Shown piece by piece: positions 25,235 to 33,270 of a stretch of DNA of 64,000 nt. Origin of the DNA: an uncultured Eubacteriales bacterium (GTDB lineage: Bacteria > Bacillota > Clostridia > Oscillospirales > Oscillospiraceae). The translations under genes were made by a program, and so were the position numbers. The stretch spans positions 1 to 64,000 of the forward strand of contig ONBX01000011.1 in assembly GCA_900316205.1 (NCBI GenBank). The letters run 5' to 3'. Position 1 is the stretch's first letter; each line of letters starts with the position of its first letter. Below the pieces are notes generated by a model. The model saw nothing but the letters and a program-made list of their open reading frames with translations. It was not told the DNA's origin and ran no database searches.

Positions 25235-27385
25235 CTACTCCGCGCTCTCCAGCTTTACCCGAAAGCTGATGCGGCGGGGCGTTTTCATGCCGTCAAACTG
25301 CAGGACGTAGGCCTCCTTGTCCCGGTCGATCTCCAGGACGGTCCCCTCCCCCAGGATCTCATGGCGGATCCGCGCTCCCACAGGGAAGCCTTCCTCCGGC
25401 TTTGCCTCGGGCAGGAACTTCTCGCTGGCGGCGATGTAGTCCCGGGCATCCCGGATCAGGCTCTCCTTGGGCGGTGCGGTATAGGCCAGCAGCTCCGGAT
25501 CGATATCCAGCAGAAAGCGGGAGGGATAGCGGGGAGATGCGTCCAGGTTTCTTCCCTCCGCCTCAGAGAGGTAGAGCTCCTTTTCCGCCCGGGTAAGGGC
25601 CACAAAGGCAAGACGCCGCTCCTCCTCCATGCCGGGAAGGGTGCTGGTGCGGCCGGAGGGGAAGATGCCCTCGTTCATGCCGCAGAGGAACACATAGGGA
25701 AACTCCAGGCCCTTGGCGGCATGGACCGTCATGAGCTTGACCTTGTCTCCCCCGTCCTCGGCGTCGGCATTGGTGAAGAGGGCCACATGGCTGAGATAAT
25801 GCTCCAGGGCGGCCTCCTCGCCGCAGCCGGTCTCGTATTCATAGACGGACTGCTTCAGCTCCGCCAGGTTGTCCAGCCTTTCCTGGCTGCCCTCGGTGCG
25901 CAGCATCCGCTCATAGCCGCTCTTGTCCATAAGGTCGCTCAAAAGCTCGGAGATGGGCCGGTCGGCATAGCTCTGGGCAAAGCCTTCGATGAGAGAGATG
26001 AACTTGACCGCGCCGGTACCCTTGAAAAGCTCCTCCTCCGTGCTGCGGCAGAGAGCCTGATAGAGGCTGCAGTTCTCCCGCTCCGCCCGCTCCCGGAGAG
26101 CCTGCATCCGCCGCTGGCCCAGGTTCCGCCTGGGGACGTTGGCGATGCGGGCGAAGGAGAGGTCGTCCTTATAAGCTACCATGCGCAGATAGCTCAGCGC
26201 GTCCTTGGTTTCCCTGCGGCCGAAGAAGGGTACGCCGCTGTAGAGCACATAGGGGATCTTCCGTTTGCGCAGCACCTCTTCCAGCTTGTTGGTGAGATAG
26301 TGGGCCCGGTAGAGCACCGTCATCTCCCGGAAGGGCACCTCTTTGTCGTGAAGCTCCCACATCTGAAAGGCGATCTGCTCCGCCTCGGCCTCCGCGTTAG
26401 GCGCGTGGTGGCAGAGGGGCAAAGGTCCGTCCGGCAGGGTTGGAATCAGGTCTTTTTTGATCCTTGTCCGGTTCTTTTCGATGAGGGAATTGGCAGCCGC
26501 CAGGATCTGGGGCGTGGAACGGTAGTTTTCCATCATCATAATGGTTTTCGTTCCGGGGAATTCCTGATCAAAGTCCAGCAAAAAGCGGACGTCGGCTCCC
26601 CGCCAGGTGTAGATGGTCTGGTCCGGATCTCCCACGATAAAAAGGTTTTTATGATAGCCGCAGAGGACCTTCATCAGCCGGTACTGGGGAGGGTCGATGT
26701 CCTGAAACTCATCGATCATGATGTATTCCAGGCGCTGCTGCCATTTTTGGCGGATCTCCTCATTCTGCTCGAAGATATAGAGGGTCACAAAGATGAGATC
26801 GTTATAGTCCAGGCCGAAGCACTTTTTCTCCTGGTAGAGATAGCCGTAGAAGATGATATCGTCCACGGTTCTGGCCTGCTCGTATTTCCTTCGAAGCTCC
26901 TCCAGGGACATGTCGATCAGGTCCTTGTAGTAGTCCGGCTTCCGGATGCCCTTCTGGATCTCGATCATATCCCGGGCCTGGGCGAAGGTCTTGTCCCGGA
27001 GGCTCAGTCCCCGCTCGTCATAAATGATCTGGAGCATGGCATCGATGTCCGAATTATCCAGCACCAGGAAGCTGCGGGGATACTGGACAGCGTAGCTGTC
27101 CTCCTGGAGAGCGGAGACACAGAAGCCGTGGAAGGTGTTGATATAGCCGGTGTCGTTGTCCCCGGTGAGATTGTGGATGCGCTGACGCATCTCGTTGGCG
27201 GCCTTGTTGGTGAAGGTAACGCAGAGGATGTTCCCCGGCAGGATCCCCATGACATTCACCAGATAGGCAAAGCGGTGGCTCAGGGCCCGGGTCTTGCCGG
27301 AGCCGGCCCCAGCGATCACCCGCACATAGCCCTCCGTGGTAGTCACAGCCTCCCGCTGGGCGGCGTTCAATCGATTCAGATCCAT
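25235..27385 (-). CDS. pcrA: UvrD/Rep-family DNA helicase, PcrA-like, 716 aa
   Basis: A superfamily 1A 3'-5' DNA helicase acting in repair and replication restart. Motif I GAGSGKTRAL is at residues 26-35, motif Ia FTNKAANEMRQR near 58-69, motif II DEFQDIDPPQYRL near 222-234, motif III GDPDQTIYTWRGA near 249-261, motif IV YRSTPQILAAANSL near 282, and motifs V-VI KLMTVHAAKGLEFPYVFLCG and VALTRAEKELYL near 555-625. The C-terminal ~60 residues form a Tudor-like end (FPVGARIRHEILGEGTVL), as in PcrA. At 716 aa it is close to family length. GAGGA precedes the ATG. It is a single gene between two repeat-rich gaps. Confidence 0.92.
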   Translation of the reverse strand: MDLNRLNAAQREAVTTTEGYVRVIAGAGSGKTRALSHRFAYLVNVMGILPGNILCVTFTNKAANEMRQRIHNLTGDNDTGYINTFHGFCVSALQEDSYAVQYPRSFLVLDNSDIDAMLQIIYDERGLSLRDKTFAQARDMIEIQKGIRKPDYYKDLIDMSLEELRRKYEQARTVDDIIFYGYLYQEKKCFGLDYNDLIFVTLYIFEQNEEIRQKWQQRLEYIMIDEFQDIDPPQYRLMKVLCGYHKNLFIVGDPDQTIYTWRGADVRFLLDFDQEFPGTKTIMMMENYRSTPQILAAANSLIEKNRTRIKKDLIPTLPDGPLPLCHHAPNAEAEAEQIAFQMWELHDKEVPFREMTVLYRAHYLTNKLEEVLRKRKIPYVLYSGVPFFGRRETKDALSYLRMVAYKDDLSFARIANVPRRNLGQRRMQALRERAERENCSLYQALCRSTEEELFKGTGAVKFISLIEGFAQSYADRPISELLSDLMDKSGYERMLRTEGSQERLDNLAELKQSVYEYETGCGEEAALEHYLSHVALFTNADAEDGGDKVKLMTVHAAKGLEFPYVFLCGMNEGIFPSGRTSTLPGMEEERRLAFVALTRAEKELYLSEAEGRNLDASPRYPSRFLLDIDPELLAYTAPPKESLIRDARDYIAASEKFLPEAKPEEGFPVGARIRHEILGEGTVLEIDRDKEAYVLQFDGMKTPRRISFRVKLESAE

Positions 27386-27426
27386 GGTGCTGTCCTCGCA
27401 AAATCATTCTCTGAAAATCGTACCAC

Positions 27427-27660
27427 AAAAGCCGCCTCTCCGCAAGGGAGAAGCGGCTTTATCCTGCAGGCAGAAGCGGCTTTATCCTGCAGGCAAAGGC
27501 ATTGCCTTTGCCTGCAAAAGGATGGCAGCCCGCTGCAGCGCACAAAGTGGCCGCGTAAGAGGCCACTTTGCACGTTTGCGGGCTGTAAAGTGTTTTTTCC
27601 GAGGCGCATGTCCCCGGAAAAAACGGATTGAACTCTCTTCGCGCCTGCGGGCGCGAACTC
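27427..27660. repeat. Cluster of palindromic and tandem repeats
   Basis: The 371-base gap 27386-27756 has no gene. Its contents, left to right, are a hairpin (27428-27460) almost identical to the one at 27701-27738, a perfect 23-bp tandem repeat (27449-27471 and 27472-27494), a hairpin built on GCAGGCAAAGG (27489-27515), a nested hairpin with CAGCCCGC outer and GTGGCC inner arms (27526-27583), a TTTTTTCCG/CCGGAAAAAA hairpin (27593-27623), and TTCGCGCC/GGCGCGAA (27639-27657). Confidence 0.75.
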
Positions 27661-27700
27661 TGCGAGGCCAATTGGAGAAGCGTGACCGGTTTGACAGAGC

Positions 27701-27738
27701 AAAAGCCGCCCCTCCGCAAGGGAGAAGCGGCTTTTGCG
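27701..27738 (-). terminator. Terminator-like hairpin after the antiporter gene
   Basis: AAAAGCCGCC...GCGGCTTTT forms a long stem with a GCAA loop and short T-runs on both strands, 19 bases beyond the antiporter stop. A second copy lies at 27428-27460, so it may also be a dispersed repeat. Confidence 0.65.
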
Positions 27739-27756
27739 TTTTCTGTTTCTGGTCGA

Positions 27757-30009
27757 TCAGTCGTCGTCACTGAAGCCACCGGCCAGGAGCTTCGCCGCCA
27801 TCTTCCTCGTCCCCAGGACCCAGACCAGATCATCCTTCTGGATGGTCATGTTCACATCCGGCTGCAGAATGGGCAGGCGGTTGCGCTGCAGACCCAGGAT
27901 CATGCAGTCATACTTCTCCCGCAGGCCGCTGGTGCGGATGGTTTTGCCCTGAAGCTCGGAGGCCTTCTCCACGGGGATGACCGTGGCATACATGTGGTTG
28001 GCGTCCTCCTCGTACTTCTCGGTAAAGGCCCGCAGGGTGGGAGGATCCGATTCCTCCATGTTCAGGCTCAGGCGCAGGGCACGGATGTCCTCCTTCCGCC
28101 CGATGAGCAGGATCTTGTCCCCTTCCCGCAGCTCCGCGTTGCCGGAGGGCATGTTCAGATGCTTCTTGCCCCGCAGGATGCGAAACACATTCACGCTGAA
28201 ACGGCGGCCCCAGTCAAGCTGCTTGAGGGTCTTGCCGGATACTTCCGCCGGGCAGTACATCTTATCCACAAAGAGCTTTTCATCCAGCCACTCGGTATTG
28301 TCGTCGTCCCGCTGGAGGTTGCGTTCGTTGAAGTTGGTCATGAACTGGGTCTCGGCGGAGATATAGGCGGAGGAGAGCCAGCCGGACCGGGAAATGAGCG
28401 CCACCGCCGCGGCGATGACGGGCAGCAGCCAAATCCCGCTCACGCCCAGCAGGGTCTGCAGCGGGAAGAAGGCGATGAGCACGATGATCAGATAGCGAAG
28501 GGCCGTGAGCGTGATAAGGGGGAGACGGAAATAGCGGTTCTTCACCCACAGCGTGGTGTATTCCGTGGAATGGAGGTCCAGCATGGGCCGCACGAAGAGC
28601 GCCATGCCCAGGATGCAGAAGACGACAGAGATGGGGCCGGCCAGACGCTGGTCCGGCAGAGTCCGCTGCAGCAGAGGGAAGAGCACGAACTGCCCCAGGA
28701 TCGTCACGCCAGCCATCAGCACGCCGTAGAGGGCGGTGACCTTCACATAGCGGCGCAGAAAGCGGCCCCAGTCGCTGTCCTGCTCCCGGACGGCCGTATC
28801 CTCACCGGTGTAGCGCTCCAGCTTGTTGATGAGCTTCGCGGGAAGCACCTTGGTGAGGGCGCCGTAGATCTTGTCCGCGCTCTTGATGAAGAAGGGCGTG
28901 GTCAGGGTGGTGAGGATGGAGACGGCCACCACGATGGGATAGACCTTATCCTCGATGACGCCAAGGCTCATGCCGAGAGAGGCGATGATGAAGGCAAACT
29001 CACCGATCTGGGCCAGGGAGCAGCCGCAGTGGACCGCCTTGGAAAGGCTCTGCCCGGAGAGCAGGACGCCGAGGCCCGAGATGAGCAGTTTTCCGAAGAT
29101 GGTCACCAGGGTCACGATCAGGATGGGGACGATGTACTTCACGATCATAGCCGGATCCAGCATCATGCCCACAGACAGGAAGAACACCGATCCGAAAAGG
29201 TCCTTGACCCCGGAGGTGAGATGCTCCACCCGCTCGGCATGGATGGTGCCGGCCAGAAGCGAGCCGGCCAGAAAAGCGCCCAGGGCGGAGGAGAAGCCCA
29301 GCTTGTCCGCCAGAAGCACCATGCCGAAGCAGACGCCGAGGGAAGCAAGGAGCAGGGACTCGTCGTTCATATAGCGCTCCGCCTTGCGCAGCAGAGTCGG
29401 GAGGATGTAGATGCCCAGGATCAGCCACAGGGCCAGGTACAGCACCAGCATCCCCAGCTGCAGCGCCAGGTCCACGCCGGAGATGTTCTTGCTGACAGAC
29501 ACGGTGGAGAGGATGATCATCATAAAGATGCCGGCGATATCCTCAATGACCAGGGTGCCAAAGACCAGCTGGGCAAAGGGCTCCTTCCGCACCCCCAGCT
29601 CGTCAAAGGCCTTGATGATGATGGTGGTGGAGCTCATGGAGAGCATACCGCCCAGGAAGATACTGTCCATCATGCCCCAGCCCATGGCCTGGCCCACCAG
29701 GTAGCCCAGCACCAGCATGCCGAAGACCTCGGTCAGCGCCGTGATGATGGCGGTACCGCCCACGGAGGCCAGCTTATGGAGATTGAATTCCAGGCCCAGG
29801 CCGAACATCAGCACGATGATGCCGATCTCGCTCCAGGTCTCGATGGAGCTCTCGTCCGCCACGGTGAAGAACCATGGCATATAAGGTCCCACCAGGAAGC
29901 CCGCCAGGATATAGCCCAGCACCAGAGGCAGCTTGAAGCGTTTGAAGAGGACCGCCACCACACCGGCGGTGAGCAGCATGATTGCAAGATCCGAGATGAG
30001 CTTTGGCAT
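27757..30009 (-). CDS. Kef-type cation:proton antiporter with two TrkA-C domains, 750 aa
   Basis: A CPA2-family antiporter. The N-terminal ~390 residues hold 12-13 membrane helices with the family motifs GYILAGFLVGPYMP near 31-44 and FGTLVIEDIAGIFMM near 152-166, including the ion-binding Asp, and SLAQIGEFAFIIASLG near 327. A second membrane block of five helices follows (residues ~430-560). The C-terminus has two TrkA-C-like ligand domains, around DWGRRFSVNVFRILRG and LREKYDCMILGLQRNRLP. It would exchange K+ or Na+ for protons under ligand control. The ATG at 30009 is preferred, with AAGGAG 8 bases upstream; two codons earlier another ATG is only 2 bases from that site. The gene is monocistronic. 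Confidence 0.88.
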   Translation of the reverse strand: MPKLISDLAIMLLTAGVVAVLFKRFKLPLVLGYILAGFLVGPYMPWFFTVADESSIETWSEIGIIVLMFGLGLEFNLHKLASVGGTAIITALTEVFGMLVLGYLVGQAMGWGMMDSIFLGGMLSMSSTTIIIKAFDELGVRKEPFAQLVFGTLVIEDIAGIFMMIILSTVSVSKNISGVDLALQLGMLVLYLALWLILGIYILPTLLRKAERYMNDESLLLASLGVCFGMVLLADKLGFSSALGAFLAGSLLAGTIHAERVEHLTSGVKDLFGSVFFLSVGMMLDPAMIVKYIVPILIVTLVTIFGKLLISGLGVLLSGQSLSKAVHCGCSLAQIGEFAFIIASLGMSLGVIEDKVYPIVVAVSILTTLTTPFFIKSADKIYGALTKVLPAKLINKLERYTGEDTAVREQDSDWGRFLRRYVKVTALYGVLMAGVTILGQFVLFPLLQRTLPDQRLAGPISVVFCILGMALFVRPMLDLHSTEYTTLWVKNRYFRLPLITLTALRYLIIVLIAFFPLQTLLGVSGIWLLPVIAAAVALISRSGWLSSAYISAETQFMTNFNERNLQRDDDNTEWLDEKLFVDKMYCPAEVSGKTLKQLDWGRRFSVNVFRILRGKKHLNMPSGNAELREGDKILLIGRKEDIRALRLSLNMEESDPPTLRAFTEKYEEDANHMYATVIPVEKASELQGKTIRTSGLREKYDCMILGLQRNRLPILQPDVNMTIQKDDLVWVLGTRKMAAKLLAGGFSDDD

Positions 30010-30047
30010 CCGCATCGCTCCTTTTCTGCATTGTTTTACAGATGTTT

Positions 30048-30076
30048 ATTATATCAGTCTTTTTCCCGTTTGGAAA
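30048..30076 (-). promoter_or_regulatory. Promoter of the antiporter gene
   Basis: On the minus strand TTTCCA (30071-30076) and a perfect TATAAT (30048-30053) are 17 bases apart, about 40 bases upstream of the start codon. Confidence 0.6.
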
Positions 30077-30121
30077 GACTCGACTACACACTTTTCGAGA
30101 TTGCGCAGAAGATCTCCTGGC

Positions 30122-30150
30122 TTTACAAAAAACCGCAGGCCGGGTATAAT
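30122..30150 (+). promoter_or_regulatory. Sigma-A promoter of the THEP1-like/sfsA pair
   Basis: TTTACA (30122-30127) and a perfect TATAAT (30145-30150) are 17 bases apart. A GGAG ribosome site follows at about 30170, ahead of the ATG at 30182. Confidence 0.75.
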
Positions 30151-30181
30151 CGGGGCATCGATCAAAAAAGGAGCATTCCCG

Positions 30182-30766
30182 ATGCAAAAACACCTGTTTC
30201 TAACCGGGCCGGCGGGCTGCGGCAAAAGCGATGCCATCCGCCAGGCCTTGGGTCCGGCCCTTCTCAGCGCCGGAGGCTTTGTATCCGAGCATGAGCGCGG
30301 AATAGACGGAAAGCTGCAGCGCTGCCTGCTCCTTCCGGCGGCAGCCGCAGGAGGTGCGGAGGGATTCGAAGCACTGCCCTATCTGGATCTGCGTGAAGAT
30401 CCCCCACTTCACAACAATGAGGTTTTTCGCAGCGAAGGCGTGCGTCTGCTGGAGGAGGCTGCCTGGTACCCCTTCTCCGTGCTGGACGCCATCGGCGGCT
30501 TTGAGCTGCTGATCCCCCAGTTCCGGGCAGCTTTGACGGAGCTGTTGAACGCCGAGCAGCCTCTGGTGGGGGTTCTGCTGGCGAAGAAAGACTCGCTTGC
30601 GCTCTGCCATCGGCTTGGCCTGGGAGAACGGGTGGAAATGAACATTGCCCAGCTCTGGAAAGCGCTCCAGGCCGACCCGGATACACAGATCGTGGAGCTC
30701 GCGGGGCTGCATCGCAGAAAAGCGCTCCGCTCGCTGGAGCAGTGGACGGAGGAATATGCCGGATGA
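30182..30766 (+). CDS. THEP1-like nucleoside-triphosphatase, 194 aa
   Basis: A small P-loop protein with Walker A GPAGCGKSD at residues 9-17 right after MQKHLFLT, and GGFVSEHERG near 32-41, where THEP1-type NTPases read GGFxTxExR. A second conserved block, LDAIGGFELLIPQFR near 102-116, contains the family's Asp/Glu-x-Gly. The end carries LAKKDSLALCHRLG near 138. THEP1 proteins hydrolyse NTPs in vitro; their cellular role is unknown, and a link to nucleotide or cofactor modification is only suspected. Its stop overlaps the sfsA start (ATGA), so the two are co-translated. Its own promoter precedes it. Confidence 0.75.
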   Translation: MQKHLFLTGPAGCGKSDAIRQALGPALLSAGGFVSEHERGIDGKLQRCLLLPAAAAGGAEGFEALPYLDLREDPPLHNNEVFRSEGVRLLEEAAWYPFSVLDAIGGFELLIPQFRAALTELLNAEQPLVGVLLAKKDSLALCHRLGLGERVEMNIAQLWKALQADPDTQIVELAGLHRRKALRSLEQWTEEYAG

Positions 30767-31446
30767 TCTACCAGAATATCCGGGAGGCTGTGTTTCTCCG
30801 GCGTCCCAATCGCTTCATTGCCATTGCGGAGCTGGACGGATCGGAGACGGTCTGCCATGTGAAAAACACCGGACGCTGCCGGGAGCTTCTGGTCCCCGGG
30901 GCGCGGGTCTACGTCCAGAAGGCAGCCAATCCCCTGCGCAAAACAGCCTGGGACCTGATCGCCGTGCAGAAGGGAGAGCGGCTCATCAACATGGACGCAG
31001 CGGCCCCCAACGCCGTCTTTGGCGAGTGGCTGCGCAAGGGCGGCGCCGGTTTTGTTCCGGACCTGCTGAAACCCGAGAGCGTTCACGGGGACTCCCGTTT
31101 TGACTTTTACCTGGAGCACGGGAGCAGGCGCATCTTTGCGGAGGTCAAGGGCGTCACTCTGGAAGAAAAAGGCGTGGTCCGCTTCCCCGACGCGCCAACG
31201 GAGCGGGGCGTAAAGCACCTGCGGGGGCTGGCCGCGGCAGTTGCCGAGGGCTATGAGGCCTGGGCCGTGTTTGTGATCCAGATGGCCGATGTGGACCATT
31301 TTGAGCCGAACCGGGCCACTCATCCCGCCTTTGCCGACGCCCTGCGGGAAGCAAATGATGCCGGTGTCCGGCTGCTGGCCCTGGACTGCAGCGTCACCCC
31401 GGACAGCCTCACCATCCGGCAGGAAATCCCCATCCGCCTGATCTGA
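30763..31446 (+). CDS. sfsA: SfsA family protein, 227 aa
   Basis: SfsA (sugar fermentation stimulation protein A) is a conserved nuclease-like protein with an N-terminal OB fold. The N-terminal region has FLRRPNRFIAIAELDG near residues 11-26 and CHVKNTGRCRELLVPGA near 31-47. The C-terminal catalytic-like part has SRFDFYLE near 105, EVKGVTLEE near 121 and FPDAPTERGVKHLRGL near 135. Length is typical. The role in E. coli is a weak effect on maltose genes; a real biochemical function is not settled. The ATG at 30763 overlaps the previous stop. A pyrimidine-rich stretch follows it, with no clear terminator. Confidence 0.92.
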   Translation: MIYQNIREAVFLRRPNRFIAIAELDGSETVCHVKNTGRCRELLVPGARVYVQKAANPLRKTAWDLIAVQKGERLINMDAAAPNAVFGEWLRKGGAGFVPDLLKPESVHGDSRFDFYLEHGSRRIFAEVKGVTLEEKGVVRFPDAPTERGVKHLRGLAAAVAEGYEAWAVFVIQMADVDHFEPNRATHPAFADALREANDAGVRLLALDCSVTPDSLTIRQEIPIRLI

Positions 31447-31448
31447 CT

Positions 31449-31566
31449 CAAATCTTCCCTTTTCCATTTTCTCTTCACTATTTACTATTCACTGTTTCCT
31501 CTTCCCTCTTCTCTCTTCACTTTTCACTATTCCCTATTCCCTATTCCTTCCTCCCTCCCCTATCCC
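31449..31566 (+). repeat. Polypyrimidine low-complexity tract
   Basis: About 118 bases downstream of sfsA are almost purely C and T on the plus strand, made of degenerate TTCACTATT and TTCCCTATT units. No hairpin or gene is visible in it. Confidence 0.7.
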
Positions 31567-31576
31567 CCCGGGGGGC

Positions 31577-31605
31577 TTGTAAAACGCGGTAGAATCGTGT
31601 ATAGT
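31577..31605 (+). promoter_or_regulatory. Promoter of the CsoR-like regulator gene
   Basis: TTGTAA (31577-31582) and TATAGT (31600-31605) are 17 bases apart. The start point near 31612 lies before the ATG at 31636 and after an in-frame GTG at 31597, which decides the start codon. A C6G6 palindrome lies just upstream (31564-31575). Confidence 0.65.
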
Positions 31606-31635
31606 TTTGAAGAATCCAAAGAAAGCGTGAATGCC

Positions 31636-31989
31636 ATGCACGAACACGAAAAAGAAGAAGTTTATTATCATGACCACGGAGACGGCCACGTTCACAGTCA
31701 TCCAGTTGACCATGACCACGAGCACAGCCACACCCACGGCCACGTCCACACCGAGACCAAGGCCGTGCTGAACCGGCTCTCCCGGGCCATCGGGCACCTG
31801 GAATCCGTGAAGCGGATGGTGGAGGACGGGCGGGACTGCACCGAGGTGCTGGTCCAGCTGGCCGCGGTTCGCTCCGCTCTCAGCAGCACCGCCAAGGTGA
31901 TTTTGAAGGATCACCTGGAGCACTGCGTGGCGGACGCTCACGACGCGGACCTCCAGGCGCTGAACGAGGCCATCGACAAGTTCATGTAA
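31636..31989 (+). CDS. CsoR/FrmR-type metal-sensing repressor with a His-rich tail, 117 aa
   Basis: The C-terminal ~75 residues are a four-helix DUF156 repressor: VLNRLSRAIGHLESVKRMV near 44-62, then RDCTEVLVQLAAVRSAL and VILKDHLEHCV. Cys68, His93 and Cys97 match the Cys-His-Cys copper site of CsoR. The first 40 residues are unusual, with 14 His among Asp, Glu, Gly and Ser, like the His-rich loops of zinc or nickel carriers. Such regulators release DNA on binding metal and turn on exporters, but no exporter gene is next to it. The start at 31636 lies 24 bases after the predicted start of transcription; the ribosome site (AAAGAAAG) is weak. Metal specificity is uncertain: Cu(I) by the core, Ni or Zn possible by the tail. 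Confidence 0.85.
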   Translation: MHEHEKEEVYYHDHGDGHVHSHPVDHDHEHSHTHGHVHTETKAVLNRLSRAIGHLESVKRMVEDGRDCTEVLVQLAAVRSALSSTAKVILKDHLEHCVADAHDADLQALNEAIDKFM

Positions 31990-32004
31990 GAGTTTTCACA
32001 AGCA

Positions 32005-32221
32005 AGCAGCCGGCGGGGCACAGAGCCCCGCCGGCTGCTCAGACTGTAGACAAACCTGTGCTGCCAAGCTTGGACACGCATGGGGGGATTGTGAAGGGGG
32101 GAGGGTATGCCCCCCTTCACGTTCAATCTATGCCAAAATGGGAACTTTTTCGGAAGTTTCCATTTTGGCACTTTGTCGACAGCTTGAGCAGCCGGCGGGG
32201 TACAGAGCCCCGCCGGCTGCT
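32005..32221. repeat. Nested palindromic element, ~217 bp (MITE-like)
   Basis: Two near-identical hairpins with AGCAGCCGGCGGGG arms lie at 32005-32039 and 32187-32221. They and the adjoining GCTCA-CTGT-GACAAA sequence form inverted ends of about 50 bases each. Inside are a hairpin on GAAGGGGGG (32092-32119) and one built on ATGCCAAAATGG (32129-32170). The right copy is followed by TTGTTTG and may end the regulator transcript. Confidence 0.75.
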
Positions 32222-32240
32222 TGTTTGTATGTCGGGAAGT

Positions 32241-33167
32241 TTAATCCCCTTTGTGGACCACCACCTGGGGGAAGGGGATCTCCACGCCGTTGTCGTCGAA
32301 GAGGATCTTCAGATCCCTTGCCAGCATGCGCTGTCCGGCAAAAACGTCCTGCTCCTTTACATCCACGGCGAATTTCAGGTTGACGCCGCTGTCCGCCAGG
32401 GCGTCCACGCCCAGATACCGGGGCGCGCTGAGGTAGAGCTCCGGGTGCTCCTTCTGCAGATCGCCCAGCTTTTCCTTCAATAGCTTCTCCAGCTTCCGCA
32501 GATCGGTGGCATAGGAGACGGCCACCAGCACCAAAGCCACGGAATTGTTCCGGGATCGGTTCTGAAAATTGCGGATGTCGGAGTTGTTCACCACCTTCAG
32601 ATTGCCGCCGGCGTCCTCGATCACGGTGGTGCGCACGCCGATGCTACGCACGGTGCCGCGGAAGTCGTCAAGGATGATGATGTCCCCCACGCTGTACTGG
32701 TTTTCAAAGATGATGAAGGCGCCGGTGATGATATCCTCGATCAGGCTCTGGGCGCCGAAGCCCAGGATCAGGCCCACGATGCCAACGCCTGCCAGCACCG
32801 CGGTGGTGTTCACGCCCAGGATGCCCAGGCCCCAGACCACGGCGACGATCACCGCCAGATATTTCAGCAGTCCCGCGATCAGGTTGGTGACGGTCAGCGC
32901 CCGCCCGCCCCGCTTGCCCACGGCGTGCAGGATCAGCTTCAGAATCTGGTAGAGCAGCCAGACCAGGGCGATGGCCAGCACCAGGGTGACAAGCTGGGCA
33001 ACGGTGGTGTGGGCGTCGCTCTGGAAGAGCAGATTGTTCCTCTCTGTCTCGGCGATGGCCTTCTTCATCTCTCCGGGCAGCGGGAGCCAGCCCGGATTTG
33101 CCAACAGCAGCGCAAGAATCGCCACGAGTACGATGCCCACATAGGTTTTGGCATTCTTGTTTTTCAT
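32241..33167 (-). CDS. MscS-family mechanosensitive channel, 308 aa
   Basis: A small-conductance mechanosensitive channel that opens under membrane tension to release solutes. It has an N-terminal helix (residues 8-24), two more near 58-80 and 95-115, and the pore helix TM3 with the Gly/Ala pattern VLAGVGIVGLILGFGAQSLIED near 123-144 (22 residues; key part GLILGFGAQ). The beta domain follows with VGDIIILDDFRGTVRSIG near 157-174, then the alpha-beta C-terminal domain. Length is normal. It is monocistronic, downstream of the Pro/Thr-rich protein gene, and ends just before the nested palindromic element. Confidence 0.9.
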   Translation of the reverse strand: MKNKNAKTYVGIVLVAILALLLANPGWLPLPGEMKKAIAETERNNLLFQSDAHTTVAQLVTLVLAIALVWLLYQILKLILHAVGKRGGRALTVTNLIAGLLKYLAVIVAVVWGLGILGVNTTAVLAGVGIVGLILGFGAQSLIEDIITGAFIIFENQYSVGDIIILDDFRGTVRSIGVRTTVIEDAGGNLKVVNNSDIRNFQNRSRNNSVALVLVAVSYATDLRKLEKLLKEKLGDLQKEHPELYLSAPRYLGVDALADSGVNLKFAVDVKEQDVFAGQRMLARDLKILFDDNGVEIPFPQVVVHKGD

Positions 33168-33270
33168 GTTTCAATCTCCTTCCATGGGTCTGTCGTCTCA
33201 GAACAAATGCCGCATCCATGCCGCCGGACGGCGCCTCCCCTTCCGGGGAACTGCGCAGGCGGCTCATATC

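Noticed and set aside
25361-27631. A 756-residue plus-strand frame opposite pcrA
   Set aside because: The minus strand has all helicase motifs in order; this frame has none and no ribosome site.
27427-27740. CRISPR array in the repeat-rich gap
   Set aside because: The palindromes differ from each other and there is no regular repeat-spacer pattern.
27628-30294. An 888-residue plus-strand frame opposite the antiporter gene
   Set aside because: His-, Gln- and Asp-rich composition with no domain, and it runs through two repeats and the divergent promoters.
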